In this document: in pieces, positions 48,120-58,599 of the stretch | Numbering within the stretch: position 1 is the first letter of the stretch | Layout: each line of letters starts with the position of its first letter | NCBI GenBank assembly: GCA_021613375.1 | Contig: CM038716.1 | Location: 5,478,684-5,542,683 of the forward strand | From: Megaleporinus macrocephalus | Lineage: Eukaryota; Chordata; Actinopteri; Characiformes; Anostomidae | Reading direction: 5' to 3' | DNA length: 64,000 nucleotides | Position numbers and translations under genes: made by a program | The notes under the pieces: generated by a model | Databases searched by the model: none | Told to the model about the DNA's origin: nothing | What the model saw: only the letters and a program-made list of their open reading frames with translations

Positions 48120-48600
48120 CATTCTGAATACAGTCTACTACATACATCCACATCCAGATGTTCTCTCACTCTTCATTCTCTGTAGTCTACTGCATACATA
48201 CATCCATATCCAGACGTTCTCTCACTCTTCATTCTCTGTACTGTCTACTACATACATACATCCATATCCAGATGTTCTCTCACTCTTCTTTCTCTGTACA
48301 GTCTACTACATACATACATCCATATCCAGATGTTCTCTCACTCTTCTTTCTCTGTACAGTCTACTACATACATACATCCATATCCAGATGTTCTCTCACT
48401 CTTCTTTCTCTGTACAGTCTACTACATACATACATCCATATCCAGATGTTCTCTCACTCTTCTTTCTCTGTACAGTCTACTACATACATACATCCATATC
48501 CAGATGTTCTCTCACTCTTCTTTCTCTGTACAGTCTACTACATACATACATCCATATCCAGATGTTCTCTCACTCTTCTTTCTCTGTACTGTCTTCTAAA
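48120..48600. repeat. 58-bp tandem array at the LINE 3' end
   Basis: About eight copies of ctactacatacatacatcca, then tatccagatgttctctcact and cttctttctctgtacagt. The first, most divergent copies join directly to the LINE 3' region. The 163-codon frame at 48158-48649 is the repeat read through. Confidence 0.93.
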
Positions 48601-49430
48601 TGGTGCCGCAGTTCTAGTCTGGCGCTCAAGGCTTGACGGGACTGTTTGATAATGTAGAGTTAAGTCCATTGGGAAAAAAGTAAAAAGGACCATTAGTTCT
48701 CAATCTGTCTTCTCAAATGCCAAGTTCAGAGGGTCAGTATAAAAAAAGTATACAATAATATTTCTTTCCATTCATACTTTTGATGGTCTGTTAGACCAGT
48801 TTAGATTCAGAGTTAGCTTTCATAGGGCTGGAGATGTGCATAATGGCTAATACACTACAGAACATTTTGCTAGAATTCAGGATTATGATCCAATCCCAGT
48901 TTACGCTTTATATTATAATACCAGAATCAACAGACTATTTGAGAATGTCAAGGCTCCTCAAAGTAATGGAAAAGGACAACTAGTTCTTATGAAATCTTCT
49001 CAGATGCCAAGTTTAGAGGGTCACATTTCATGCTATTGATGATCTGTTCCATAAAATATCATCTACTTTGTTTATATAATACCAGAATGATACTCACATC
49101 TGGATTTAGGCCTAAAGGAAATACTCATTTATTATAAGCGGCAGCCTAAACACTAGTGCGTGATATTTGGAAATTGGTAATGTTATCACACTTCTGAAGT
49201 ATGATTCATTATTATTGTGCATTAGATCTAAAATGAGATTTCCATAGATTGTCTGATAATCTAGAGGTTGGATTTCAGGACCTCCTCTATATGTTCCCCT
49301 TAATTGTGCATAAATGTTGGTGTACAGCTCAGTTCACTGAGGTTAAAAACAGTTATTGTTTCTTATAATCCATACATCTAATAGTCTGTTATTATGAAAA
49401 TCATAATCTGGTCAGTAATCTGACCCAGCA
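48601..49430. other. Intergenic stretch, nothing recognised
   Basis: The phrase gaccattagttctcaatctg near 48690 is loosely repeated near 48975 (caactagttcttatgaaatc). No gene is supported. Confidence 0.45.
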
Positions 49431-49439
49431 AACATGCTC

Positions 49440-49870
49440 AACGTGCCATCGCTCTTATTACTTCACGTATTGATTTTGCGAATCGGTGCAACATCGCCAT
49501 CTAGCGGCGAAATAGCGCTAAAGCGATGTTTTAAGGTGGAGCCGAATAAGAAGCCTCGTCGACAAGACGCTGCACAACACGTCCACGTTCAATAACGCGT
49601 AAAGCTTAGTCCAGCAAACAGTTAAGTTAACACGAGTCTATGTTTGAACTTACATGTAGGTGGCGCAGTTTTAGAAGCTCTGTAAGTGTTTAAAGTGTAT
49701 TTGTGCTGTAGCGCTTAGTGGCTTCGCTTTCTCCTGGTCATGCTCCATCCGCGCATGCGCACTGAGCGCACCTAGTAGGGGGCGGGTCACAAACTGCGTC
49801 GCTGATTGGCCGATCACAAGAATGACGCGAGGCTGCAGCCAATAGTGAAGCGCGGCTAAAGGGGCCCCGA
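49440..49870 (+). promoter_or_regulatory. msantd4: CpG-rich msantd4 promoter
   Basis: The sequence turns CpG-rich at about 49440 and is densest from 49740. It contains a perfect NRF1-type palindrome gcgcatgcgc (49751-49760), a GC box gggggcggg (49778-49786), an inverted CCAAT (attgg, 49805-49809), a CRE-like tgacgcga (49823) and a direct CCAAT (49839-49843). No TATA box. This combination is typical of a housekeeping promoter reading right. Confidence 0.7.
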
Positions 49871-50008
49871 GCAGCGCGCAGATAGAGCTACACGTAGTAG
49901 AGCGGAAGCCGCTGCTGGTTTACAGGACAGAGCCGCGCTGTGAGTGCTGGATCTATCTGCGGCGGTGGCCTCTGTGCCAGCTTTACGTTTACGGGAAGCA
50001 GCGCGGTG
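49871..50008 (+). other. msantd4: Probable non-coding first exon of msantd4
   Basis: GC-rich sequence between the promoter boxes and a consensus donor GGTG|GTGAGC at 50008/50009. The start is inferred, not seen. The intron that follows runs to the coding exon unless another 5' UTR exon (for example near 51550-51720) is used. Confidence 0.45.
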
Positions 50009-50229
50009 GTGAGCTTACGTACGAAAATACTACGATTTCGGTCGTTTTAGCGCTGAAGATTTCGGCTTCGTACCGCTATTTCTGTCTTGTTCAGAGAACG
50101 CAGTGTTTTCTCACCTTAGCGGCGAGAAAAGTGTGAGCTCTAAAAAGCACGTTTTTCTGGAATTACCGAAGCTGAGTAAGTTGTGCATTAGCTGAGCTGA
50201 GCTTCACAAATACCCCGGGCTTTCACTGG

Positions 50230-51470
50230 TATGGAGTGCTGTGTAGAGAGTGATATGTGCGGTGTGTGAAATGCTGTGTACAGAGTGCCATGTGCTCCTA
50301 TGTATTCAGTGTGTAGAGTGTTCCGTACTGTGTGTCGTGTGTGTGAATGGTTGTGCTGTGTATAGAGTGATCTGTGATTTGTGTGGAGTGCTGTATGCGA
50401 CGTCCTACAGTGCTACGTGCTTTGTGCTGTGTAAGGAGTGCTGTGTGCTGTGTAAGGAGTGCCCATTGCTGTTTGTGAAGATTATGTTATGTATAGAGGG
50501 ATACGTGCTAGGGCGCTACGTGCTTTGTGTTGTGTATGGAGTGTTGTCTATGAACTGTTAGGTATGGAGTGTTGATCAATAGGTATGTACAGAGTGTTGT
50601 GTATGTAAGGAGTGTTGAGTGTTGTGTGCTGTCTATGGAATGTTGTGTATGGAGTGTTGTGTGTGCTGTGTATGGAGTGTAAATATCAGTCATAGATCAT
50701 ACATAGTAGCTACTAGTGGTAGATACTGAGTGATACACAGTAGATACGGAGTACTTCACAGTAGATACGGATGTTGTGTGCTGTGTATGGAGTGTTGTGT
50801 GGTGTGTATGGAGTGTTGTGTGCTGTGTATGGAGTGTTGTGTGTGTGTGTGCTGTGTGTGTGTGTGTGATGTGTATGGAGTGTTGTGTGTGTGTGTGTGT
50901 GCTGTGTATGGAGTGGTGTGTGTGCTGTGTATGGAGTGTTGTGTGTGTGTGTGTGCTGTGTAGTATGTATGGAGTGGTGTGTGTGTGCTGTGTATGGAGT
51001 GGTGTGTGTGTGTGCTGTGTATGGAGTGTTGTGTGTGTGTGTGTGCTGTGTATGGAGTGTTGTGTGTGTGTGTGTGCTGTGTATGGAGTGTTGTGTGTGT
51101 GTGTGTGTGCTGTGTATGGAGTGTTGTGTGTGTGTGTGCTGTGTATGGAGTGTTGTGTGTGTGTGTGTGTGCTGTGTAGTATGTATGGAGTGGTGTGTGT
51201 GTGTGCTCTGTAGTATGTATGGAGTGGTGTGTGTGTGCTGTGTAGTATGTATGGAGTGGTGTGTGTGTGTGTGTGTATGGAGTGTTGTGTGTGTGTGTAT
51301 GTGCTGTGTAGTATGTATGGAGTGTTGTGTGCTGTGTATGGAGTGTTGTGTGTGTGTGTGTGTGTGCTGTGTATGGAGTGTTGTGTGTGTGTGTGTGCTG
51401 TGTATGGAGTGTTGTGTGTGTGTTGTGTAGTATGTATGGAGTGTCGTGTGCTGTGTATGGAGTGTGTGTT
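50230..51470. repeat. TG-rich minisatellite in the msantd4 first intron
   Basis: Variable-length units of tgctgtgtatggagtgttgt followed by (GT)n, degenerate at 50230-50680 and regular at 50770-51470. The cysteine/valine-rich frames (for example 50885-51430, 181 codons) are artefacts. Confidence 0.95.
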
Positions 51471-51784
51471 TATGGTACTTTGTAAGTTATGTTTGTCAAT
51501 ATTAATAATAATAATAATAATAATGTTTTTTGTGTTTTGTTTTTTAAGCTACCACGCTGGTCATCTTTTATTGGCCTTACCTGGAGACTCATGCACATCC
51601 CATGTGTGACATCTGACGTCTCACAGTGAAGGAGTGAACAAATTTCTTTCTAATTGTCCATCACACTGAGACAGAGGAGCCACTCGAAGAGAACCAGATT
51701 TTTTGGACAGTGAACTTCTTCAGCATCATCTTATGTGGGTCCACATTTCAGTTTCTCTCTCATAACTACAGTATATACCCTTCA

Positions 51785-52215
51785 TACAGACTTTAAATAT
51801 CAGTCATAGTTCATACATAGTAGCTACTAGTGGTAGATACTGAGTGATACACAGTAGATACGGAGTACTTCACAGTAGATACGGAGTACTTCACAGTAGA
51901 TACGGAGTACTTCACAGTAGATACGGAGTAATTCACAGTAGATACGGAGTAATTCACAGTAGATACTAAATATTCCTTATTAGACATTAAATAATTCACA
52001 GCAGATGATACAGAATACTGAATAATAGTAGGTACTGAAAAATACTGAATACTAAATAGCGTACAGTAGATAGTAATAATAGTAGATACTTATTGATATA
52101 TTGTAGATACTGAATAGCATATAGTAATTTATTGTGGATACTGAATAATTTACAGTAGATTCTGAATATTTTAGAGTAGTTACTAAATCATTTATAGTAG
52201 ATACTAAATAATTTG
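51785..52215. repeat. 21-bp minisatellite (agtagatacggagtacttcac)
   Basis: Five or six clean copies at 51850-51970, then diverged agtagatactgaataattta forms up to 52215, ending about 45 bp before the msantd4 coding-exon acceptor. The left part (51800-51880) duplicates 50685-50770. Confidence 0.88.
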
Positions 52216-52297
52216 TGTTAACCACCACCCACCACACACACCCCCACTCCCCCCACTCCAGTCTTCCTTGTGGTTCTCCATCATGGACTTCCTGGCG

Positions 52298-52759
52298 ATG
52301 AAGCACCTGAAGCGAAGGAGAAAGAGTAACTATAGCGTGCGCGAGACGCAGACGCTGATCCGGGAGATCCAGCGTCGGCGGGACGTCCTGTTCTCGCGGC
52401 AGCAGAACACGGCGGTGAACGAGTTGAAGCGGCGTGCCTGGGAGGAGGTGGCGGATTGCGTGAACGCGCTGGGCGAGGGTGAGGTGCGCACAGCCGGAGA
52501 GGTCAAGCGCCGCTACCTGGACTGGCGCACGCTGATGAAGCGGAAGCAGCTGCGGGCTCAGCTGGCCGCCGGACTTCAGCCAGACTACGACCCGCCCTGT
52601 TCGTCTGACAACGAAGCCTCACTCGGCGGAGAGCTGCCACAGGAAACGGGCAGCTTTCAGAAAGATTCGCAGGGATACTGGCAGGACCTGCCTGACCTCG
52701 GGGAGAACAGCGTCCACTGTGGGATCAAACTGGAGGATGCCGAGGCTAACGGATATAAC
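52298..52759 (+). CDS. msantd4: msantd4 coding exon A (MSANT domain)
   Basis: 154 codons. The acceptor is at 52260 (ccccactccag), leaving a short 5' UTR before the ATG. GC-rich and free of repeats. The read-through into VGDPQNRASL past 52759 is intronic. Confidence 0.93.
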
Positions 52760-55700
52760 GTAGGTGACCCACAGAACAGGGCCTCTTTACTAGTGAGCTT
52801 ATTAGTAGTTTTGTTAAATTCAGGTAAAATAACATACAACGAATCATAAGGTGGATCAAGCATCTGTTTGGTTTGCTGTTGTAGCTGTTTGAGCTTGCTT
52901 ACATGGGTCAACTTAGGTCAACCTACATGGTCGTTGGCCACAAAGTCTACGGATAAAACTTTCAAACTATAAATTTTATTTTAGAATGGAACCGAGTGTC
53001 CAGGGTGGAGGGGTGTGTATATCACTGGTACCCCTTCATACTACTATTTCAGCTCCACCTCTGTATGCTGAACTTCTCAAATTCTCAGTTGCTGCATAAA
53101 CAATCGGTGATTTACTGAAACCCAGCGTTGTACAGTGTTTATAACAGCACTATAGCTCTTTATTTTGTTGATATTTTTATTTGTTTTACAGACCAAACTG
53201 ACCCAGACGCCTTATCAGTATGACTAGGCACTGAAAATAGCCAATGGGTTTTAACCAATGGATATATTTGACAATAGCTAATGCTAGCTAACTCTGCTAA
53301 GTAAGAAAATAATATGTAATAATTCTATATGTAAATAGCTAATGCTAACTACCTTTGTTATAATTGTAAAAAGCCAGTACTAGCTAACTCTGCTAACTGT
53401 GAAAATTACCAAAAGAAGGTAACTGTTAAAAGACAGTGCCAGCTAACTGCTCACTGAGAAGATTATCATACAAAAGAAGGTAATTGTAAAAAGACAATAC
53501 TAGCTAACTGCTCGCTGAGAAGATTATCATACAAAAGAAGGTAATTGGAAATAAAACACTGCTAGCTACTGCTCACTGAGAAGATTATCATACAAAAGAA
53601 GGTAATTGAAAAAAAACACTGCTAGCTACTGCTCACTGAGAAGATTATCATACAAAAGAAGGTAATAAAAAAGCCAACGCTAGCTAACTGCTCAGTGAGA
53701 AAATTATCATACAAAAGAGGGTAATTGAAAAAATGACAATACTAGCCAACTGCTCACTGAGAAGATTATCATACAAAAGATGGTAATTGAAAAAATGACA
53801 ATACTAGCCAACTGCTCACTGAGAAGATTATCATACAAAAGAGGGTAATTGAAAAAATGACAATACTAGCTAACTGTGCTCCCTGAAAAGATTAACATAC
53901 AAAAGAAGGTAATAAAAAAAAAGCCAATGCTAGCTAACTGCTCAGTGAGAAGATTATCATACAAAAGAAGGTAACTGGAAAAAGGCAATGCTAGCTGACT
54001 CTGCTGAGTGTGAATATTATCACGTGTGAAAGAATGTAAATGTAAATTTACATTTACAGCATGTGGCAGACGCTCTTATCGAGAGCGACTTAAAAAAGCA
54101 CTTTGTGTAAAGTCAGAGTATGTATCTCCAGCTAGTACAAACAGGTCAAAGTCCAAACTTGCTTTGAGTTGAAAGACTGCCAGAAACAAGGGCCAGTACT
54201 GATACCTGGAGAGAAGAGAAAGAGATACGGGATTAGATACAGTACAAGTACAATACTATGTACTAACTAACACTGCTAACTGTGAAAATGATCATATATA
54301 AAAGAAGATTATGGTAAAAAGACAATGCTAACTAACACTGCTAACTGTGAAAATGATCATATATAAAATAAGATAATGATAAAAAGACAGTGGTAACTAA
54401 CACTGCTAACTGTGAAAATGATCATATATATAAAATAAGATAATGATAAAAAGACAGTGGTAACTAACACTGCTAACTGTGAAAATTATCATATATAAAA
54501 TAAGATAATGATAAAAAGACAGTGGTAACTAACACTGCTAACTGTGAAAATGATCAAATATAACAGAAGATAATGGTAAAAAGACAGTGGTAACTAACAC
54601 TGCTAACTGTGAAAATTATCATATATAAAATAAGATAATGATAAAAAGACAGTGGTAACTAACACTGCTAACTGTGAAAATGATCAAATATAACAGAAGA
54701 TAATGGTAAAAAGACAATGCTAACTAACACTGCTAACTGTGAAAGTTATTATATATAAAAGAAGATAATAGTAAAAAGATAGTGCTAGCTAACTGCAAAT
54801 TATCATGTCGTCGCTGTCCAAGAAAAATATTGTCCAAAATACCAATTTTAAGAGAATTAAAAACAGATCCATTGGTCCATTCATCATTATTTTTTTCCCA
54901 CAATCTAAACAGCAACAGCTGCATTCATACAATGCAGAAAACAAAAATAATTGACAAAAATTGAGCTACTTGGTTTTCTTTGGACAGCGACGATATATAA
55001 AAGAATGTACTGCGCCACCTAGTGGACTGAAAGTAGAAAAAATCCAAGCCTTTGCTGCTAATACTGCACTGAGGAACAGAACAGTTATAATTTGAGCTGT
55101 GTTTTTTGTTTTACATTTAAAAGAATCTGGAAAGTTATTTGAAACGTTTATGTACATACTTTAATAATTGATTAGATCAGTGAACCTAACTGTGTCCTTT
55201 GTGTTCCTCCACAGCTTGACAGCTGTGTCGGCGACAGCGTTACAGGTGAGATAGAAGGTGAAGGAGATGAAGATGATGAAGATTGCTTCCCCTCCATCCT
55301 GCAGGATGTAGACAGAGAAGGAAGTGTCCCAGAAGACTTTGCTCACATTGATGAGTTTGGCATGCTGAGCTGCTCTAAAGCTCCTGCTGGACCGTCTCTG
55401 GTTCGAGACCTGGGCCCAGACACACCTGGCACACCTGGAGTGGGTGAGGCCACGCCGGGCCCACCTGCAGGCGACAGCACAGGCCTGCTGGTGGCGCTGG
55501 AGAGGCAGCGTCTGGACCTGGAGAAGCAGCGGCTGCAGGTGGAGTCGGAGCGGCTGCAGGTTGAGAAGGAGCGGCTCCAGGTGGAGAGGAAAAGGCTGTG
55601 CCAGGCTGAGATGGAGCGAGAGCGCCTCCAGCTGGAAAAAGAGCGCCTGGACCTGGAGAGGGAGAGACTCCGCCTGCTCATGCATCAGTCGGCGCTACCG

Positions 55701-55994
55701 CAACAAAGCCCTGCGTCGTCCACCACTACCACCACGCCCACCACCTCCTCCGCCCCATCTTCGTCATCCTCGCTGGACGCAGAGAAGGACAGGAAGCCCA
55801 TCTGGCCGGCCTATCCGGATCTGGAGGCGGAGAAGCTGAAGCTGGAGAAAGAGCGTCTCCTGCTGGAGAAGGAGAGACTGCAGTTCTTCAGGTTCGAGTC
55901 GGGTCGGCTGCAGATTGAGCGAGAGCGCCTCCAGGTGGAGAAGGAGAGGCTGCAGCTGCACAAGGATGGCCAGCAGATGGTCCTGCACTCGTGA
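52298..55994 (+). CDS. msantd4: msantd4, Myb/SANT-like DNA-binding domain protein (two coding exons)
   Basis: A nuclear protein of unknown molecular role with an N-terminal Myb/SANT-like (MSANT) DNA-binding domain and a C-terminal coiled coil. Exons 52298-52759 and 55215-55994 join in phase 0 (AAC|GTAGGT and ccacag|CTTGAC), giving 413 residues, against about 345 in human. Residues 1-80 hold the domain: HLKRRRKSNYSVRETQTLI, then RAWEEVADCVNA and EVKRRYLDWRTLMKRK. An acidic middle ends in HIDEFGML. The C-terminal third is a long charged helix repeating LQVEKERL-type heptads, split by a Ser/Thr/Pro-rich linker. An upstream in-frame ATG at 52283 would add MDFLA; I prefer 52298 because it matches the conserved start MK(H/Q)LKR. 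The gene is divergent from aasdhppt. Confidence 0.93.
52770..53375. other. msantd4 intron, no repeat unit seen at the left end
   Basis: From about 53210 the phrase aatagctaatgctagctaac begins to recur, grading into the array that follows. Confidence 0.5.
53380..54035. repeat. About 69-bp minisatellite in the msantd4 intron
   Basis: Nine or so units of aactgctcactgagaagatt, then atcatacaaaagaaggtaat and a tgaaaaaatgacaatactag variant. Confidence 0.93.
54045..54260. mobile_element. Dispersed SINE/MITE-like repeat inside the array
   Basis: Contains tttacatttacagcatgtgg followed by cagacgctcttatcgagagc, a phrase found in very many fish repeats. It splits the intron array in two. The family is unknown to me. 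Confidence 0.55.
54261..54800. repeat. About 65-bp minisatellite in the msantd4 intron
   Basis: Units of aactaacactgctaactgtg, then aaaatgatcatatataaaat and aagataatgataaaaagaca. Related in wording to the 53380 array but a distinct unit. Confidence 0.93.
54805..54996. mobile_element. MITE with 22-bp terminal inverted repeats
   Basis: The ends atgtcgtcgctgtccaagaa and, inverted, atatcgtcgctgtccaaaga. 192 bp, non-coding, inserted at the right edge of the intron array. A decayed relative is at 4060-4340. Confidence 0.75.
55215..55994 (+). CDS. msantd4: msantd4 coding exon B (acidic region and coiled coil)
   Basis: 259 codons plus TGA. Begins LDSCVGDSVTGEIEGEGDED. The coiled coil runs from ALERQRLDLEKQRL to KERLQLHKDG, interrupted by a linker with five or six consecutive threonines and serines. 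Ends VLHS. The GC-rich repetitive coding opens long shadow frames on the other strand, which I ignore. Confidence 0.93.
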   Translation, partial: LDSCVGDSVTGEIEGEGDEDDEDCFPSILQDVDREGSVPEDFAHIDEFGMLSCSKAPAGPSLVRDLGPDTPGTPGVGEATPGPPAGDSTGLLVALERQRLDLEKQRLQVESERLQVEKERLQVERKRLCQAEMERERLQLEKERLDLERERLRLLMHQSALPQQSPASSTTTTTPTTSSAPSSSSSLDAEKDRKPIWPAYPDLEAEKLKLEKERLLLEKERLQFFRFESGRLQIERERLQVEKERLQLHKDGQQMVLHS

Positions 55995-56369
55995 ATTTTA
56001 GCTGCTCAAGGAACCTGTTTAGCTCCAGATCTAATCTAACACACCCGAACGGGCTAAACAAATTCTTCAGGAGGGTCTGAACATTGGAGATGTTAGATCA
56101 AGGTTGGAGACTACCACACAAGTAGCTACTGTTTATAGTTTTTTTTTCCAAACTATTGGCCTAAAGACATTCAATTTCCCCAGTTTCCTGCCTTTTTCTT
56201 CAAATAGAGTTTATCAACCAGTGGTGTCTTTAGTTTTAGCACCGGAGCTACGGGGCTAATAATGGGAGTTTATATCCCACCCACCATCATAGTGCTACCA
56301 GCATCACACATTCACACAAAACCGCAATCTTCATCAATCAGGTTAGACATGACGATGTAGTTTCAGACA

Positions 56370-57340
56370 CTGCATGAGTGGAGCTTTAACAGGGCCTGAA
56401 ATTTAGCCTGAGAATGATCTGTCCATGCCTGACTGTAACCAAACTCAAATTTAAGTCCAAAGCTGACTTAAGACCAGCAGAACTATGTTAGAACCCAACC
56501 TGAGCATGGACTTGTATCTGTTTTAAGTCCAAACCAAGCACAATAAAACTCTGTGCTGAACCGCATCATCATTTACCAGAACTGATCCTCAGAATCTGAC
56601 CCAACCTGAACCACATCATCATGTTCTGAGTTCAAAACTAAACAGAGCATGACTAAATTCTGTCTGGACCTGATCAGAGCAAACCCTAACCTGAACCACA
56701 TTATTGTTTTTTGGGTCAGAATCAAGCCTAACCTGAACCACATCATGTTTTGAGGTCAAAACTGACCAAGCCTGGCCAAATTCTAAAGTGACCATATTTT
56801 AAGTTCAAACCCAAACCAAGCATAATAAAATTTGTTTGAGCCTGAGTCCGACACAGTTTTGGAACACTTCATCATGTTCTGAGTCCAAAACTGAACAAAG
56901 CATCATTCACCAGAACCACATCATCATTTTTCAAATCTGATCCCAACACAGGCAAGACCAAATCCTGTCTGGATCCAACATGACCCAAGTCACATCCTCA
57001 TGTTTTGAGCCTAAAACTGAACCTAGCATCACAGAATTCTGTCTGGACGTGACCCAACCTGACCTAAACCATGTCTGGCATCAGAATTCGACCTCACCCA
57101 AACCATATGATCATGTTCTGAGTCTGAAACTGACCTGTGCACAACCTAATTCTGTTTGGACCTGACCTAAACCGACCCAGCCTAAACCGCATTATCTTGT
57201 TTTGTGTCCAACCTGAGTCTAACCCAAGTTTTGTCTGGACTCGACCCGACCCGACTCAAACCAATTCGTGATGTTTCTACACAGAATCGGACTCGAGCAT
57301 GACAGAATTCTGTCTAAAACTGACCCAAACCACATCACCA
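56370..57340. repeat. Degenerate tandem repeat downstream of msantd4
   Basis: Loose units around aaccacatcatcatgttctg, agtccaaaactgaac and tctgtctggacctgaccca. Low identity suggests an old array. AATAAA hexamers at 56542 and about 56824 inside it could serve as msantd4 poly(A) signals. Confidence 0.7.
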
Positions 57341-57870
57341 CCCAAAGTGCTAACAGTAATAGCACGTTCAGATCACAGACAAGTAAAATACAATAATACA
57401 ATAATATATGATATTAAAAAGGTCTTCTGTCCAAAATGTGTTCAGATGGACATTTGGAGTAAAATGTTGTAGAGAAACTTACTGGAAACTGTTCAAAGAG
57501 GAGGTGAATGGAACCAGACGTCCACCTCTAAAAGTTAATACATGAAGTGGTTATGAACATATTGCCTGATGATTGAGACGTTGATTTCGTTTTGAGAAGA
57601 TTTTGGTCTTAAAATCCATTCATGGTGGAGGGATACATGCAGGGTGCTGTGAAAAGAAAATCCAGGTTCTGATATTTTACCATCAATATTCAGTTTAAAC
57701 ACTCGGAAGACACCAACCCGACCTGAACCATGTCTATTGAAACCACATCACCACCCAAAGTGCTAACAGTAATAGCACGTTCAGATCACAGACAAATGAA
57801 ATAAAAGTCATATAAAACAATATATGATATTAAAAAAGGTCTTCTGTCCAAACTGTGTTAAGATGTATTT
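57325..57870. repeat. Duplicated segment, 413-bp spacing
   Basis: Sequence from ccacatcaccacccaaagtg through agcacgttcagatcacagac to ggtcttctgtccaaa is present at about 57325-57445 and again at 57738-57870. Confidence 0.8.
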
Positions 57871-58037
57871 GCTGTTTTTAACATTACCCTCGTAGCTCCT
57901 GTAGAAATGTAAAAAAATCAAACTATATGATCATTATTCTACCAAACTATTGCTTTGATGAACAGAGACTGTAGATTAGAGTTCAGTTTATCCACATGCT
58001 CCAGTGTGGCGTGAGGTCAACATCTCAGACAAACAGG

Positions 58038-58121
58038 ATGGCGGATATCTGGAGGAACAAACACAAAGCCTCTCTGTGGATGGACAGATTCGAAGAAAGA
58101 GTGCTAAAAGATTCTGTGTCT
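58038..58121 (+). CDS. Possible first coding exon of an unidentified gene
   Basis: I do not recognise it. An ATG in good context (caggATGG) opens 28 codons, MADIWRNKHKASLWMDRFEE and a further RVLKDSVS, ending exactly at a consensus donor TCT|GTAAGT. The residue mix (charged, Trp-containing) is protein-like, unlike the repeat-derived frames. No second exon is found before the window ends, so the gene would have a first intron of more than 5.9 kb, or the exon is spurious. No clear promoter is seen upstream. Confidence 0.35.
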
Positions 58122-58599
58122 GTAAGTCTTGTGTTGGAATCACTGTCCAGTGTTTCTAGTTTATTGTTCGTTCTGTAGTTTTGTCTCTAGATCTTCTCTC
58201 AGTTCTTCTTCTGGTAAAACCATCGTTCGTATGTTCACAGCAGATGAAAAGTACATTTTGTCTGATGTGTATATTATGACATTGTGTTTTTCGGCCACAC
58301 CCGTAAAATATCCGCTAGTTTAAACCGTGCCTTAGCTAACTGCGCTAATCAGGAGTCGCTCGCTCTTGTGTTGTTATCGTGAGTGTATATTAGCAGGAAC
58401 AGAGCAGCTAACTGTGTGTTAGTTGTTCACTCAACACTGACTTTACTGTGAAACCAGTCAGCTTCAGGGACGCGGGAAGGAGGTTCATGTTGACGGGGCT
58501 GAGATTTTATGTTACATATACTTACCGTATACGTTGGAGCTGCTTTACTTTAGTTTGTGTTGCTGTTAATATAATTTGATATGCTTTAATTTCCAGCAC

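Noticed and set aside
50776..51430. Cysteine/valine-rich repeat proteins, plus strand
   Set aside because: TG-rich minisatellite; codon content follows gtgtgt phasing and several frames are open together.
55161..55685. 174-codon minus frame opposite msantd4
   Set aside because: A shadow of the heptad-repeat coding strand, with no homology or splice logic.
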